The notes under the pieces: generated by a model
Database searches by the model: none
What the model was told of the DNA's origin: nothing
Seen by the model: only the letters and a program-made list of their open reading frames with translations
Assembly (NCBI RefSeq): GCF_001314995.1
Contig: NZ_CP012938.1
Span: 4,464,001-4,528,000 of the forward strand
DNA length: 64,000 bases
Reading direction: 5' to 3'
DNA from: Bacteroides ovatus
GTDB taxonomy: Bacteria > Bacteroidota > Bacteroidia > Bacteroidales > Bacteroidaceae
Shown: piece after piece, positions 55,244 to 64,000 of the stretch
Layout of the letters: each line of letters starts with the position of its first letter
How positions within the stretch are numbered: position 1 is the first letter of the stretch
Made by a program: the position numbers and the translations under genes

Positions 55244-57694
55244 CTATTCTGCTTTTCCTTCGAAATGATTATCCAGATATTTCCTGATATTGTAACTGCT
55301 TAAACGCTCTTTGGATATGCTGCCATCTTTTTCAACAAGTTCATAGTGTGGAATACCATTGAACTGGAATAGTTGACGCAGATAATTGAACTCTGCCTCC
55401 GAAACATAATAACAGGCTTCTCCTTTTAGATTCTTCCCTATATATTTTTTGTAGTCTTTCTCGGGCGAATCTTTCTGACTTGTGATATAGATGAATTGAA
55501 ACTCCGGATGATCTTTATATTTTTTGCGTAAATCGGCAGTTGCCTCTATTCCTGCACGACAAGGGCCACAAGTCGTTGCCCAGAAATCGACAAACAGAAC
55601 CTTACCTGAATGATTCTTTATGATGTTGCGGAATACTTCAGTCGCTTTTCCATCAGGCAACTGATAAGATCTTGCCCTATCTTTCGGGTGTGTCTTTTCC
55701 AGCACTCGTTCAGCTTCTGATGCGAGAAACGGTTCGGTGAATATTTGTTTGATGCTATCCACATATTCATGAGCTATTTGGCTGTCTTTGATATTTCCTA
55801 AATTAAAATTAAGGCTCCGCACTTTGGCTATTTGCCAGAGCAAAGGGTTGGGAGTAGGATATAATTGTGCAATGATGGAATCTTTCTTGAAATCATATTT
55901 CTGGTTCATTTTTATAAAGATTCTATCCTTATCCTGCTGGGATTCTTCCTTTTTCTCGGAATATAATGCCACATATTCTTGTATGAGTTTTTGTTCTTTT
56001 TCATAGAGCGATGCCATCTTCTCGTTCTCTGCAATTAGCTGCCTCATTATAATTTTGGCAGTAGTTCCGGCCAACTTCTCCTGTCTAAGTCTTATTGCTT
56101 CCTGCTCCTTATTTAGTTTCACACCTTTTTCTTTAAGGAAAGTCAATAGAGGTTTCTTCGGATAAGTATAATCAATGCTGTCTGATGGAGAAAAAGACTG
56201 GTCGGAATATGCTTTCCGGAACAGGTCCATATATTCGAAACGGTTGATAAATGTACTTGCGTTTGTGTTTGCAAGTACGGTTACATCATTGAGTGGCATA
56301 TTTTTCAAGAAACTGTAATAGGAATCGTCTTCCTTTACTTTCAGCGCCTGATTGGTGCTATCTTGCTTTGCGTAATAATCTCTGCTCATCAAGAAATCAA
56401 AAAGCATACTTCCGGCTTGCAAATCTACCTTGTTCTTTATCAGATGAACTGCCTTGAGAGAGGGCTGATAGATTTGGCTTACAGAGTCTGCAACCTGTTT
56501 CCATTGTGCAATGATAGGCTTCATGTGCTCCTTGTATTGGTCGGGAGTTAATGTCTTTTGTGATTTCGATAAGTCCTCATAGCGATAGGTTATCAGGTTA
56601 TCAAAGTCTTTCAGCAGGTAGGAGAGAGAGGCGGATGGACCCATATATGCTGTGTTCCTGATAGGGAAGTAACGATCGCGTGCACGGCTGCGTGCCATTA
56701 CAGCTTCCCAGTCGATATACATGGTGAGAGTTTGTCCGGGTTCAATATAGAATGGAATCCAGTTGTGTCCTAGTACTACCGATGATTCTATCGGATGATT
56801 AATGATAAATCGACAGCTAAAACTACCGTTCGGGGCTATCTGGATGACGGTCGGATAATCTTCACGGGTCAGTTCATTTGACAGATAAATAAGACCGGTG
56901 TCAAATCCTAAACGAGGATCGTATCCGTTTATATACCCTTGCAGATAAGTTGAATCCTGGCGGAAGAATTGCTTAAAATCAGGTTCTGCAGCAACCTGTG
57001 TAATCGGAGTTCTCTCCTTGCTGTACACTAATTCTTCCGCTCCTTTCTGCTGAATCTTACACGTGCCGTCTTTTTGCGGGGTGAATGATAAAGTCATTTC
57101 CTCCTGACTCTCTCTATCTTTTAAAGTCATTTCAATCCGCTTTCCCTTTTTTCGGATATTTGCATTGGTGTATATCCGGTTATTCAGAATGCTGATGGAG
57201 TCGTAAACTCCATATTCCCATGAACCGGAACCGTCTGTCTTGAACCAATTGCCTTTGATGGTGGCTAGTGGAGAAGAATCTTTCCTCTTTTGCGGGACCA
57301 GCGATATGTCATAAATATTGCCTTCGGGGTCAGTAGGATTGAGAAAATGAATGGTCTGTGTTTCTGACGGTAACGGCTCGAAAACCAGCACATAATCCAT
57401 CGTTCCTGAATCCGGCATATAGACTTCTTTTTTGAGTTCGATACCTTCAGCACTTTTGAACAGATATTTCTTGCCGGTTGCGGCATCTTCCAGATAGGTA
57501 TCTCCATCCTCCATGATCCACCAGTGCGGGCGGAAGATAGCATGAATATATACTCTTGTGTTCTCGGGAGTGCGCTCTATGCGGGTGATGTTAGAAATAC
57601 TTCCTGATCGGGCTTTGAAAGGAGGATGGTCGATTGTTTGTGCGGATACTATACCCGATAACAAAAGTAAGATACAAAATAAAGTTGTTTTCAT
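55244..57694 (-). CDS. Long TlpA-family thioredoxin-like protein
   Basis: The 816-residue exported protein has a signal peptide (MKTTLFCILLLLSGIVSAQ). The first 650 residues include an N-terminal beta-rich part (RVYIHAIFRPHWWIMEDGDTYLEDAATGKKY) and a long helical middle (TPDQYKEHMKPIIAQWKQVADSVSQIY). A C-terminal thioredoxin fold carries WATTCGPCR with the CxxC at about C709-C712. TlpA-like proteins reduce or exchange disulfides in the periplasm. Standard TlpA proteins are about 200-400 residues; large forms with a DUF4369-like or peptide-binding N-terminus occur in Bacteroides. No partner gene is adjacent. Confidence 0.82.
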   Translation of the reverse strand: MKTTLFCILLLLSGIVSAQTIDHPPFKARSGSISNITRIERTPENTRVYIHAIFRPHWWIMEDGDTYLEDAATGKKYLFKSAEGIELKKEVYMPDSGTMDYVLVFEPLPSETQTIHFLNPTDPEGNIYDISLVPQKRKDSSPLATIKGNWFKTDGSGSWEYGVYDSISILNNRIYTNANIRKKGKRIEMTLKDRESQEEMTLSFTPQKDGTCKIQQKGAEELVYSKERTPITQVAAEPDFKQFFRQDSTYLQGYINGYDPRLGFDTGLIYLSNELTREDYPTVIQIAPNGSFSCRFIINHPIESSVVLGHNWIPFYIEPGQTLTMYIDWEAVMARSRARDRYFPIRNTAYMGPSASLSYLLKDFDNLITYRYEDLSKSQKTLTPDQYKEHMKPIIAQWKQVADSVSQIYQPSLKAVHLIKNKVDLQAGSMLFDFLMSRDYYAKQDSTNQALKVKEDDSYYSFLKNMPLNDVTVLANTNASTFINRFEYMDLFRKAYSDQSFSPSDSIDYTYPKKPLLTFLKEKGVKLNKEQEAIRLRQEKLAGTTAKIIMRQLIAENEKMASLYEKEQKLIQEYVALYSEKKEESQQDKDRIFIKMNQKYDFKKDSIIAQLYPTPNPLLWQIAKVRSLNFNLGNIKDSQIAHEYVDSIKQIFTEPFLASEAERVLEKTHPKDRARSYQLPDGKATEVFRNIIKNHSGKVLFVDFWATTCGPCRAGIEATADLRKKYKDHPEFQFIYITSQKDSPEKDYKKYIGKNLKGEACYYVSEAEFNYLRQLFQFNGIPHYELVEKDGSISKERLSSYNIRKYLDNHFEGKAE

Positions 57695-57818
57695 AATAAT
57701 AGTTTTTCGATCAACATATTGAAAGTAATTTTACAAAGTAAGAAAAATATCCATAGCCTGGTGCACTTCTGCCCTGTAACTTAACATAGATTAAACGTTT
57801 ACGTAACCATCTTTTTTG

Positions 57819-57826
57819 TACCTTTG
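57819..57826 (+). promoter_or_regulatory. Promoter -7 box of gpmI
   Basis: TACCTTTG, 40 bp before the ATG at 57867. Confidence 0.55.
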
Positions 57827-57866
57827 CGCCCGAAAATCAGAGTGATAATTTAAATATTGAAATATT

Positions 57867-59381
57867 ATGAGTAAGAAAGCCCTTTTAATGATCCTCGATG
57901 GTTGGGGATTAGGTGACCAAAAGAAAGATGACGTAATCTTCAACACTCCCACTCCTTACTGGGATTATCTGATGACTACTTATCCTCACTCTCAACTTCA
58001 GGCAAGCGGTGAAAACGTAGGTTTGCCCGACGGGCAGATGGGTAACTCGGAAGTAGGTCACTTGAATATCGGTGCCGGACGCGTAGTTTATCAGGATTTG
58101 GTAAAAATCAATCGTGCATGTGCTGACAATAGCATCCTGAAAAATCCTGAAGTCGTTTCAGCTTTCTCTTATGCAAAAGAAAACGGGAAGAGTGTTCACT
58201 TTATGGGGCTGACTTCTAACGGTGGCGTACACAGCTCACTCGTTCATCTCTTCAAACTTTGCGATATCGCTAAAGAATATAACATCGACAATACATTTAT
58301 CCACTGCTTCATGGATGGTCGTGACACTGACCCGAAGAGCGGTAAAGGCTTTATCGAAGAACTTTCTGCACACTGTGAGAAATCAGCAGGAAAGATTGCT
58401 TCTATCATTGGCCGTTATTACGCTATGGACCGTGACAAACGTTGGGAACGTGTAAAAGAAGCTTATGACCTGCTTGTAAACGGTGTAGGTAAGAAAGCTA
58501 CTGATATGGTTCAGGCAATGCAGGAATCTTACGACGAAGGTGTTACAGATGAATTCATCAAACCGATTGTGAATGCCAACTGCGACGGAACAATCAAAGA
58601 AGGTGATGTAGTTATCTTCTTCAACTACCGTAACGACCGTGCCAAAGAGTTGACTGTTGTATTGACTCAACAAGATATGCCGGAAGCTGGCATGCATACC
58701 ATTCCGGGGCTGCAATATTACTGTATGACTCCGTATGATGCATCTTTCAAGGGCGTTCATATCCTGTTCGACAAAGAAAACGTATCCAACACATTGGGCG
58801 AATATCTTGCTTCCAAAGGCTTGAGCCAACTTCATATCGCCGAAACAGAAAAATATGCGCACGTAACATTCTTCTTCAACGGTGGACGTGAAACTCCGTT
58901 CGACAAAGAAGATCGTATCCTTGTTCCTTCTCCCAAAGTGGCTACTTACGACTTGAAGCCGGAAATGAGTGCTTTCGAAGTAAAAGACAAATTGGTGGCT
59001 GCCATCAATGAGAACAAATATGATTTCATCGTAGTGAACTTTGCTAATGGTGACATGGTAGGTCATACCGGTATTTATGAAGCAATCGAGAAAGCTGTTA
59101 TTGCTGTAGATGCTTGCGTGAAAGATGTAATCGAAGCTGCCAAAGCACAGGATTACGAAGCAATTATCATTGCCGATCATGGTAATGCTGACCACGCTCT
59201 GAACGAAGACGGTACTCCGAACACTGCTCACTCTTTGAACCCTGTTCCTTGTGTTTATGTAACAGAGAACAAAGCTGCGAAAGTAGAAAACGGTCGTCTG
59301 GCAGATGTTGCTCCGACTATTCTCAAGATTATGGGTCTGGCTGCTCCGGCTGAAATGGACGGAAACGTTTTGATTAAGTAA
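57867..59381 (+). CDS. gpmI: Phosphoglycerate mutase, 2,3-bisphosphoglycerate-independent
   Basis: The 504-residue Mn2+ enzyme interconverts 3- and 2-phosphoglycerate in glycolysis. LMILDGWG has the first metal Asp. The catalytic serine is S61 in [63 protein letters not shown] and [12 protein letters not shown] complete the substrate and metal sites. Length is typical of the GpmI family. A strong terminator follows. Confidence 0.96.
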   Translation: MSKKALLMILDGWGLGDQKKDDVIFNTPTPYWDYLMTTYPHSQLQASGENVGLPDGQMGNSEVGHLNIGAGRVVYQDLVKINRACADNSILKNPEVVSAFSYAKENGKSVHFMGLTSNGGVHSSLVHLFKLCDIAKEYNIDNTFIHCFMDGRDTDPKSGKGFIEELSAHCEKSAGKIASIIGRYYAMDRDKRWERVKEAYDLLVNGVGKKATDMVQAMQESYDEGVTDEFIKPIVNANCDGTIKEGDVVIFFNYRNDRAKELTVVLTQQDMPEAGMHTIPGLQYYCMTPYDASFKGVHILFDKENVSNTLGEYLASKGLSQLHIAETEKYAHVTFFFNGGRETPFDKEDRILVPSPKVATYDLKPEMSAFEVKDKLVAAINENKYDFIVVNFANGDMVGHTGIYEAIEKAVIAVDACVKDVIEAAKAQDYEAIIIADHGNADHALNEDGTPNTAHSLNPVPCVYVTENKAAKVENGRLADVAPTILKIMGLAAPAEMDGNVLIK

Positions 59382-59401
59382 TTTAAATTTCTATAATTGG
59401 G

Positions 59402-59428
59402 AGGGCGGAGTAGAACTCCGCCCTTTTT
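59402..59428 (+). terminator. Rho-independent terminator after gpmI
   Basis: AGGGCGGAG (59402-59410) pairs perfectly with CTCCGCCCT (59416-59424), 5-nt loop and T-run. Confidence 0.9.
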
Positions 59429-59447
59429 GTCTCACATAAGGTTTAAA

Positions 59448-60029
59448 ATGATACAAATAGGTGATGTAGTAGTGTCTCTTGATGTATTTCAGGAGAAGTT
59501 TCTTTGCGATCTGGGTGCCTGCAAGGGCGCTTGTTGCATTGAAGGTGATGCCGGTGCTCCGGTAGAGCTGGATGAGGTGATGGAGCTGGAAGAGGTTTTG
59601 CCGGTTATCTGGGACGAACTGGCTTCGGAAGCACGTGCGGTGATTGAAAAGCAAGGGGTGGTATATACGGATCAGGAAGGTGATTTGGTGACTTCTATTG
59701 TCAATAATAAGGACTGTGTGTTTACTTGTTATGATGAGAATGGTTGCTGCTATTGCGCGATCGAAAAGGCCTATCGAGAGGGAAAGACTGCCTTCTATAA
59801 ACCGGTGTCCTGCCATCTTTATCCTATCCGGATTGGAGATTACGGACCTTATAAAGCGGTGAATTATAATCGTTGGGACGTATGCAAAGCAGCGGTTTTG
59901 CTGGGAAAAAAAGAGAATCTTCCCGTATATCAGTTTTTGAAAGAGCCTTTAATCCGTAAGTTCGGTGAAGAATGGTACAAAGAATTGGTTACTGTTGCCG
60001 AAGAACTGAAAAAGCAACAGTACATTTAA
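59448..60029 (+). CDS. DUF3109 family cysteine-rich protein
   Basis: The 193-residue protein has clustered cysteines: CDLGACKGACC at about 20-30, then CVFTCYDENGCCYCAIE and PVSCHLYPI, and WDVCKAA. This is the DUF3109 pattern, probably a metal or Fe-S site of the YkgJ kind. No catalytic activity is known. The start at 59448 (MIQIGDVVVSLDVFQEKF) fits the family; the frame opens earlier inside the gpmI terminator. Its end overlaps the convergent small gene by 4 bp. Confidence 0.85.
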   Translation: MIQIGDVVVSLDVFQEKFLCDLGACKGACCIEGDAGAPVELDEVMELEEVLPVIWDELASEARAVIEKQGVVYTDQEGDLVTSIVNNKDCVFTCYDENGCCYCAIEKAYREGKTAFYKPVSCHLYPIRIGDYGPYKAVNYNRWDVCKAAVLLGKKENLPVYQFLKEPLIRKFGEEWYKELVTVAEELKKQQYI

Positions 60030-60235
60030 ATTCTCTTCCGGTTCTTGCGTATGCAATATACCTGATATAGTAAAATACACAATGCGATAATAATTCCGCA
60101 TGCCGGTATCATCCATACTTCCGGATGAATAATAATCAAGAAAATACAAGTGGCGATTACGCAGGAAGTCAATACAATAAGAAACAACCTGATCTTTGCA
60201 AATAACGGATTAGGAGCAGTAGTTTTCATTTTCAT
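60026..60235 (-). CDS. Small two-helix membrane protein, unknown function
   Basis: This is a 69-residue protein with two predicted helices (FLIVLTSCVIATCIFLIII and MIPACGIIIALCILLYQVYCI) and a basic end (RKNRKRI). I do not recognise a family. It overlaps the end of the DUF3109 gene by 4 bp, which lowers confidence, but the hydrophobic pattern and basic tail look like a real membrane protein. Confidence 0.5.
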   Translation of the reverse strand: MKMKTTAPNPLFAKIRLFLIVLTSCVIATCIFLIIIHPEVWMIPACGIIIALCILLYQVYCIRKNRKRI

Positions 60236-60361
60236 AGTTATGTTTTCTTTGCTTTTTATGCAAGATAGTGATTTTGTATGGAAAACGTTTCTGCTGTTAG
60301 GTTTTATTAAGAGATGGATGGTTGATCGATTTGAATATGAAAGCCCCTTTGGGCAAAAGAA

Positions 60362-60400
60362 AAACGCCGATCGAAGGATGTTCCTTCGCCATCGGCGTTT
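60362..60400 (-). terminator. Terminator of gyrB
   Basis: AAACGCCGAT (60362-60371) pairs with 60391-60400, and CGAAGGA (60372-60378) with TCCTTCG (60382-60388), leaving a 2-nt bulge and a 3-nt loop. On the reverse strand a T-run follows the stem. Confidence 0.85.
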
Positions 60401-60446
60401 CCTCGTTGTAAGATGTGAGGTTGGTTTATAAAACGTAATTATTTAA

Positions 60447-62534
<2,088 letters not shown>

Positions 62535-62544
62535 TTATAAACAA

Positions 62545-62570
62545 GAAAGGCCGAACTTAAAAGTTCAGCC
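62545..62570 (-). terminator. Terminator of rpsT
   Basis: GGCCGAAC (62549-62556) pairs with GTTCAGCC (62563-62570), one G-T pair; on the reverse strand a T-rich TTTCTT follows. Confidence 0.8.
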
Positions 62571-62603
62571 TGGATGCTATATAGAATTGTTAAATTCTTA
62601 TTA

Positions 62604-62858
62604 TTAAGCGAGCTTGTTGATGTAAAGAGCCAACTTAGATTTCAGATTGCTAGCTTTGTTTTTGTGAATGATGTTCACTTTAGCCAACTTATCCAACATC
62701 TTTGTAATGCCTGGGTACATTGCAACTGCTTCTGCTTTATCAGTAGTTGCACGAAGCTTTCTAACAGCATTTCTCATGGTTTTGCCATAATATCTGTTGT
62801 GAAGTCTTCTTGTCTCTTCTTGTCTGATTCTTTTCAGTGATGATTTATGATTTGCCAT
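62604..62858 (-). CDS. rpsT: 30S ribosomal protein S20
   Basis: The 84-residue protein begins [21 protein letters not shown] and is made of basic helices, as in all S20 proteins; it binds 16S r[36 protein letters not shown] is the typical second half. No promoter box is seen between it and the tRNA-Glu gene upstream, so it may be read from the tRNA promoter. Confidence 0.95.
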   Translation of the reverse strand: MANHKSSLKRIRQEETRRLHNRYYGKTMRNAVRKLRATTDKAEAVAMYPGITKMLDKLAKVNIIHKNKASNLKSKLALYINKLA

Positions 62859-62900
62859 CTCGACTAATCTATTTTTTTAGTTCTTTATTCTTTTAACTTG

Positions 62901-62972
62901 TAGCCCGTGGGGGAATCGAACCCCCCTTTCAAGAATGAAAATCTTGCGTCCTAACCGATAGACGAACGGGCC
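62901..62972 (-). tRNA. tRNA-Glu (anticodon TTC)
   Basis: Read on the reverse strand, 72 nt fold as a cloverleaf. The acceptor stem GGCCCGT pairs with ACGGGCT (first pair G-T). The anticodon stem CAAGA/TCTTG holds the loop TTTTCAT with anticodon TTC. The T arm has GGTTCGATTCC. TTCGTCTA after the acceptor stem is typical of tRNA-Glu. The CCA end is not encoded. Confidence 0.92.
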
Positions 62973-63035
62973 ATCCTTTGTTGCATTTCTGCATTTTGCT
63001 TTCTCGAATCTGTGTTTGTTTCTCGATTGCGGATG

Positions 63036-63066
63036 CAAAGGTAGGAACTTTTTTGAAACTGGCAAA
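63036..63066 (-). promoter_or_regulatory. Promoter of tRNA-Glu (and perhaps rpsT)
   Basis: On the reverse strand TTTG (63066-63063) is followed after 19 bp by TACCTTTG (63043-63036), a full consensus match. The transcript would start about 57 nt before the tRNA. Confidence 0.7.
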
Positions 63067-63271
63067 TGATTTATAGGAATTTTTTCATTGAATATGTGTT
63101 TTTTTTCAAAGTGACCATTCTTTTATGTTGATATTCAATAAAATAGACGGTTTCAGTTTTTATAAAAAAATCTTATCAGTGAAAAAAAACTGGAAGGTGT
63201 TCTCTTCCATATACCTTATTATATTGTAGTGGAATAAAAAGGCTGCTTATTTTTGTGATTTCTCTTGTAAC

Positions 63272-63310
63272 AAAAAAAGTGCATTCTCTCCTCGCTTGGA
63301 CAGAATGCAC
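63272..63310 (-). terminator. Terminator downstream of the fimbrial gene
   Basis: GTGCATTCT (63279-63287) pairs perfectly with AGAATGCAC (63302-63310); on the reverse strand a run of seven T follows (63278-63272). It lies about 190 bp after the stop at 63501. Confidence 0.8.
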
Positions 63311-63500
63311 TAAACACAAACAAAACAAACAATTTTAATAAAACGATATTTTCTTTGAAAAACCGTTTTATTAAGACGCTACATGTAGTGGGAAACATTA
63401 CATGAGCAGAGGGCAAAAGAGCCCACTAGGGTACTTCGCAGTAGCCTTTGTAAATACATCTCACCTAAATATTGTTCACATACTATTTCGTCACACGTTT

Positions 63501-64000
63501 TTAAGACTCCAGTTCGGAGTTGTTCAGGCGTATAATCCATCCGTTAACTTGCATTCTTGGGCATATATGCGGAATTCCGGTATCTGATGGCTGGATAAAG
63601 AACAAAAGCGTATATGAGTCCTGACGGTCGAGATACTCCTGGTCACTCATTTCACCTATATCATTGTAGATCTTGGATAACAACAGATATTGAGTGAGTG
63701 GGAGACGAAGAATGTTCTGGCCGCTTGGTATATGTTTGATCGATAAGGTTGTCTGATCTCCTTTCATGATACGTAATGTATTTAATCTCGCATGGATGAC
63801 CGGAGTTTGCTCGGACATTACAGCCACTTCCTTCTGGTATGGAAGATAGTAGACTGGAGTTGTACCGACCGGTGTGTTTGTGTAGTCTATTATTCCGTTG
63901 GCAGATTCCAGAGTAAAGGAAAAGTCCTCTTGGCTTAGAGGGGCATTTGCTTCATCTTGAAGAATGCATGAGAAATAATTAGTATCTTTCACTAAATTGG
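63501..64000 (-). CDS. FimB/Mfa2-like fimbrial anchor or subunit (partial, N-terminus outside window)
   Basis: The frame is open through the window edge, giving about 166 C-terminal residues. FSFTLESANGIIDYTNTPVG and PVYYLPYQKE, then ARLNTLRIMKGDQTTLSIKHIPSGQNILRLPLTQYLLL resemble the C-terminal domain of FimB/Mfa2-type proteins (PF08842). These are exported lipoproteins that anchor or limit fimbriae in Bacteroidales. A GTG at 63992 could start a short product, but the frame goes on and the domain would be cut, so it is treated as partial. The final domain ends RLNNSELES. Confidence 0.75.
   Translation of the reverse strand, partial: NLVKDTNYFSCILQDEANAPLSQEDFSFTLESANGIIDYTNTPVGTTPVYYLPYQKEVAVMSEQTPVIHARLNTLRIMKGDQTTLSIKHIPSGQNILRLPLTQYLLLSKIYNDIGEMSDQEYLDRQDSYTLLFFIQPSDTGIPHICPRMQVNGWIIRLNNSELES

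Larger units (their letters stand above)
62973..63500. other. Intergenic region between tRNA-Glu and the fimbrial gene
   Basis: These 528 bp hold the tRNA promoter at 63036-63066 and a reverse terminator at 63272-63310. The part from 63311 to 63500 would be a long 3' untranslated region of the fimbrial gene; it has small inverted repeats (GGGC..GCCC near 63412-63424) but no supportable gene. Confidence 0.55.

Noticed and set aside
60150..60431. 93-residue forward ORF between the small membrane gene and gyrB
   Set aside because: It overlaps the reverse small membrane gene and runs through the gyrB terminator hairpin.

Overview
The window looks like a chromosomal segment of a gut Bacteroides. 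The grounds are Bacteroidetes-type promoters (TAnnTTTG boxes, several with an upstream TTTG at about 20 bp), little reliance on Shine-Dalgarno sites, and gene families typical of the genus: HU-like protein with a winged-helix tail, VirE/BT4734-like protein, GIN-domain protein, DUF5723, FimB/Mfa2-like protein, a propeller/Y_Y_Y sensor with an AraC domain, and a K+-dependent membrane pyrophosphatase. The species is not determined; the B. thetaiotaomicron/ovatus group is a guess from general resemblance. All family names come from reading the proteins, not from searches.

Layout. 1-8.3 kb is an accessory region. It holds two glycosyltransferases (one cut by the window edge), a decayed ATPase tail, a PD-(D/E)XK-type AAA ATPase, a divergent pair (HU-like DNA-binding protein and VirE-like primase/helicase-like protein) set among dense short repeats, and a second AAA ATPase. 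8.4-16.3 kb is an envelope-glycan cluster: MsbA-like ABC exporter, NodB-type deacetylase, polyprenyl-phosphate GT2, GtrA-type membrane protein, LtaS/EptA-fold transferase and, convergently, an ArnT-like GT39. Its gene set resembles the Arn and Francisella Flm/NaxD lipid A modification routes. 16.3-18.3 kb has rnhA, a nitroreductase and aroK. 18.5-23.9 kb is a three-gene operon of a Sel1-repeat protein, an Hsp90-like chaperone and a helical-repeat protein. 23.9-26.7 kb has speA and argB.

26.7-30.1 kb has an ECF sigma factor with a membrane partner, a GIN-domain protein, a YgjP-like metallopeptidase and a small membrane protein. 30.2-40.8 kb has rimP-nusA-infB, a strong terminator, then cvpA-sufB-sufC-sufD-sufS. 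41.1-48.9 kb is a small carbohydrate locus: GH36 alpha-galactosidase, TonB-dependent receptor and a divergent membrane sensor fused to an AraC domain without a histidine kinase. 49.3-62.9 kb is mostly housekeeping: hppA, rnhB, DUF5723, corA, a long TlpA-like protein, gpmI, DUF3109, gyrB, rpsT and tRNA-Glu. The right edge cuts a FimB/Mfa2-like gene.

The most notable non-coding signal is three intergenic clusters (about 4.54, 29.57 and 49.0 kb) of short inverted units. Their sequences are unrelated but all share a spacing of 22 bp. A second signal is a shared ECF-type promoter motif (AACTTT-N13 to 15-CGTC) in front of the sigma gene, in front of the GIN gene, and at an orphan position downstream of sufS.
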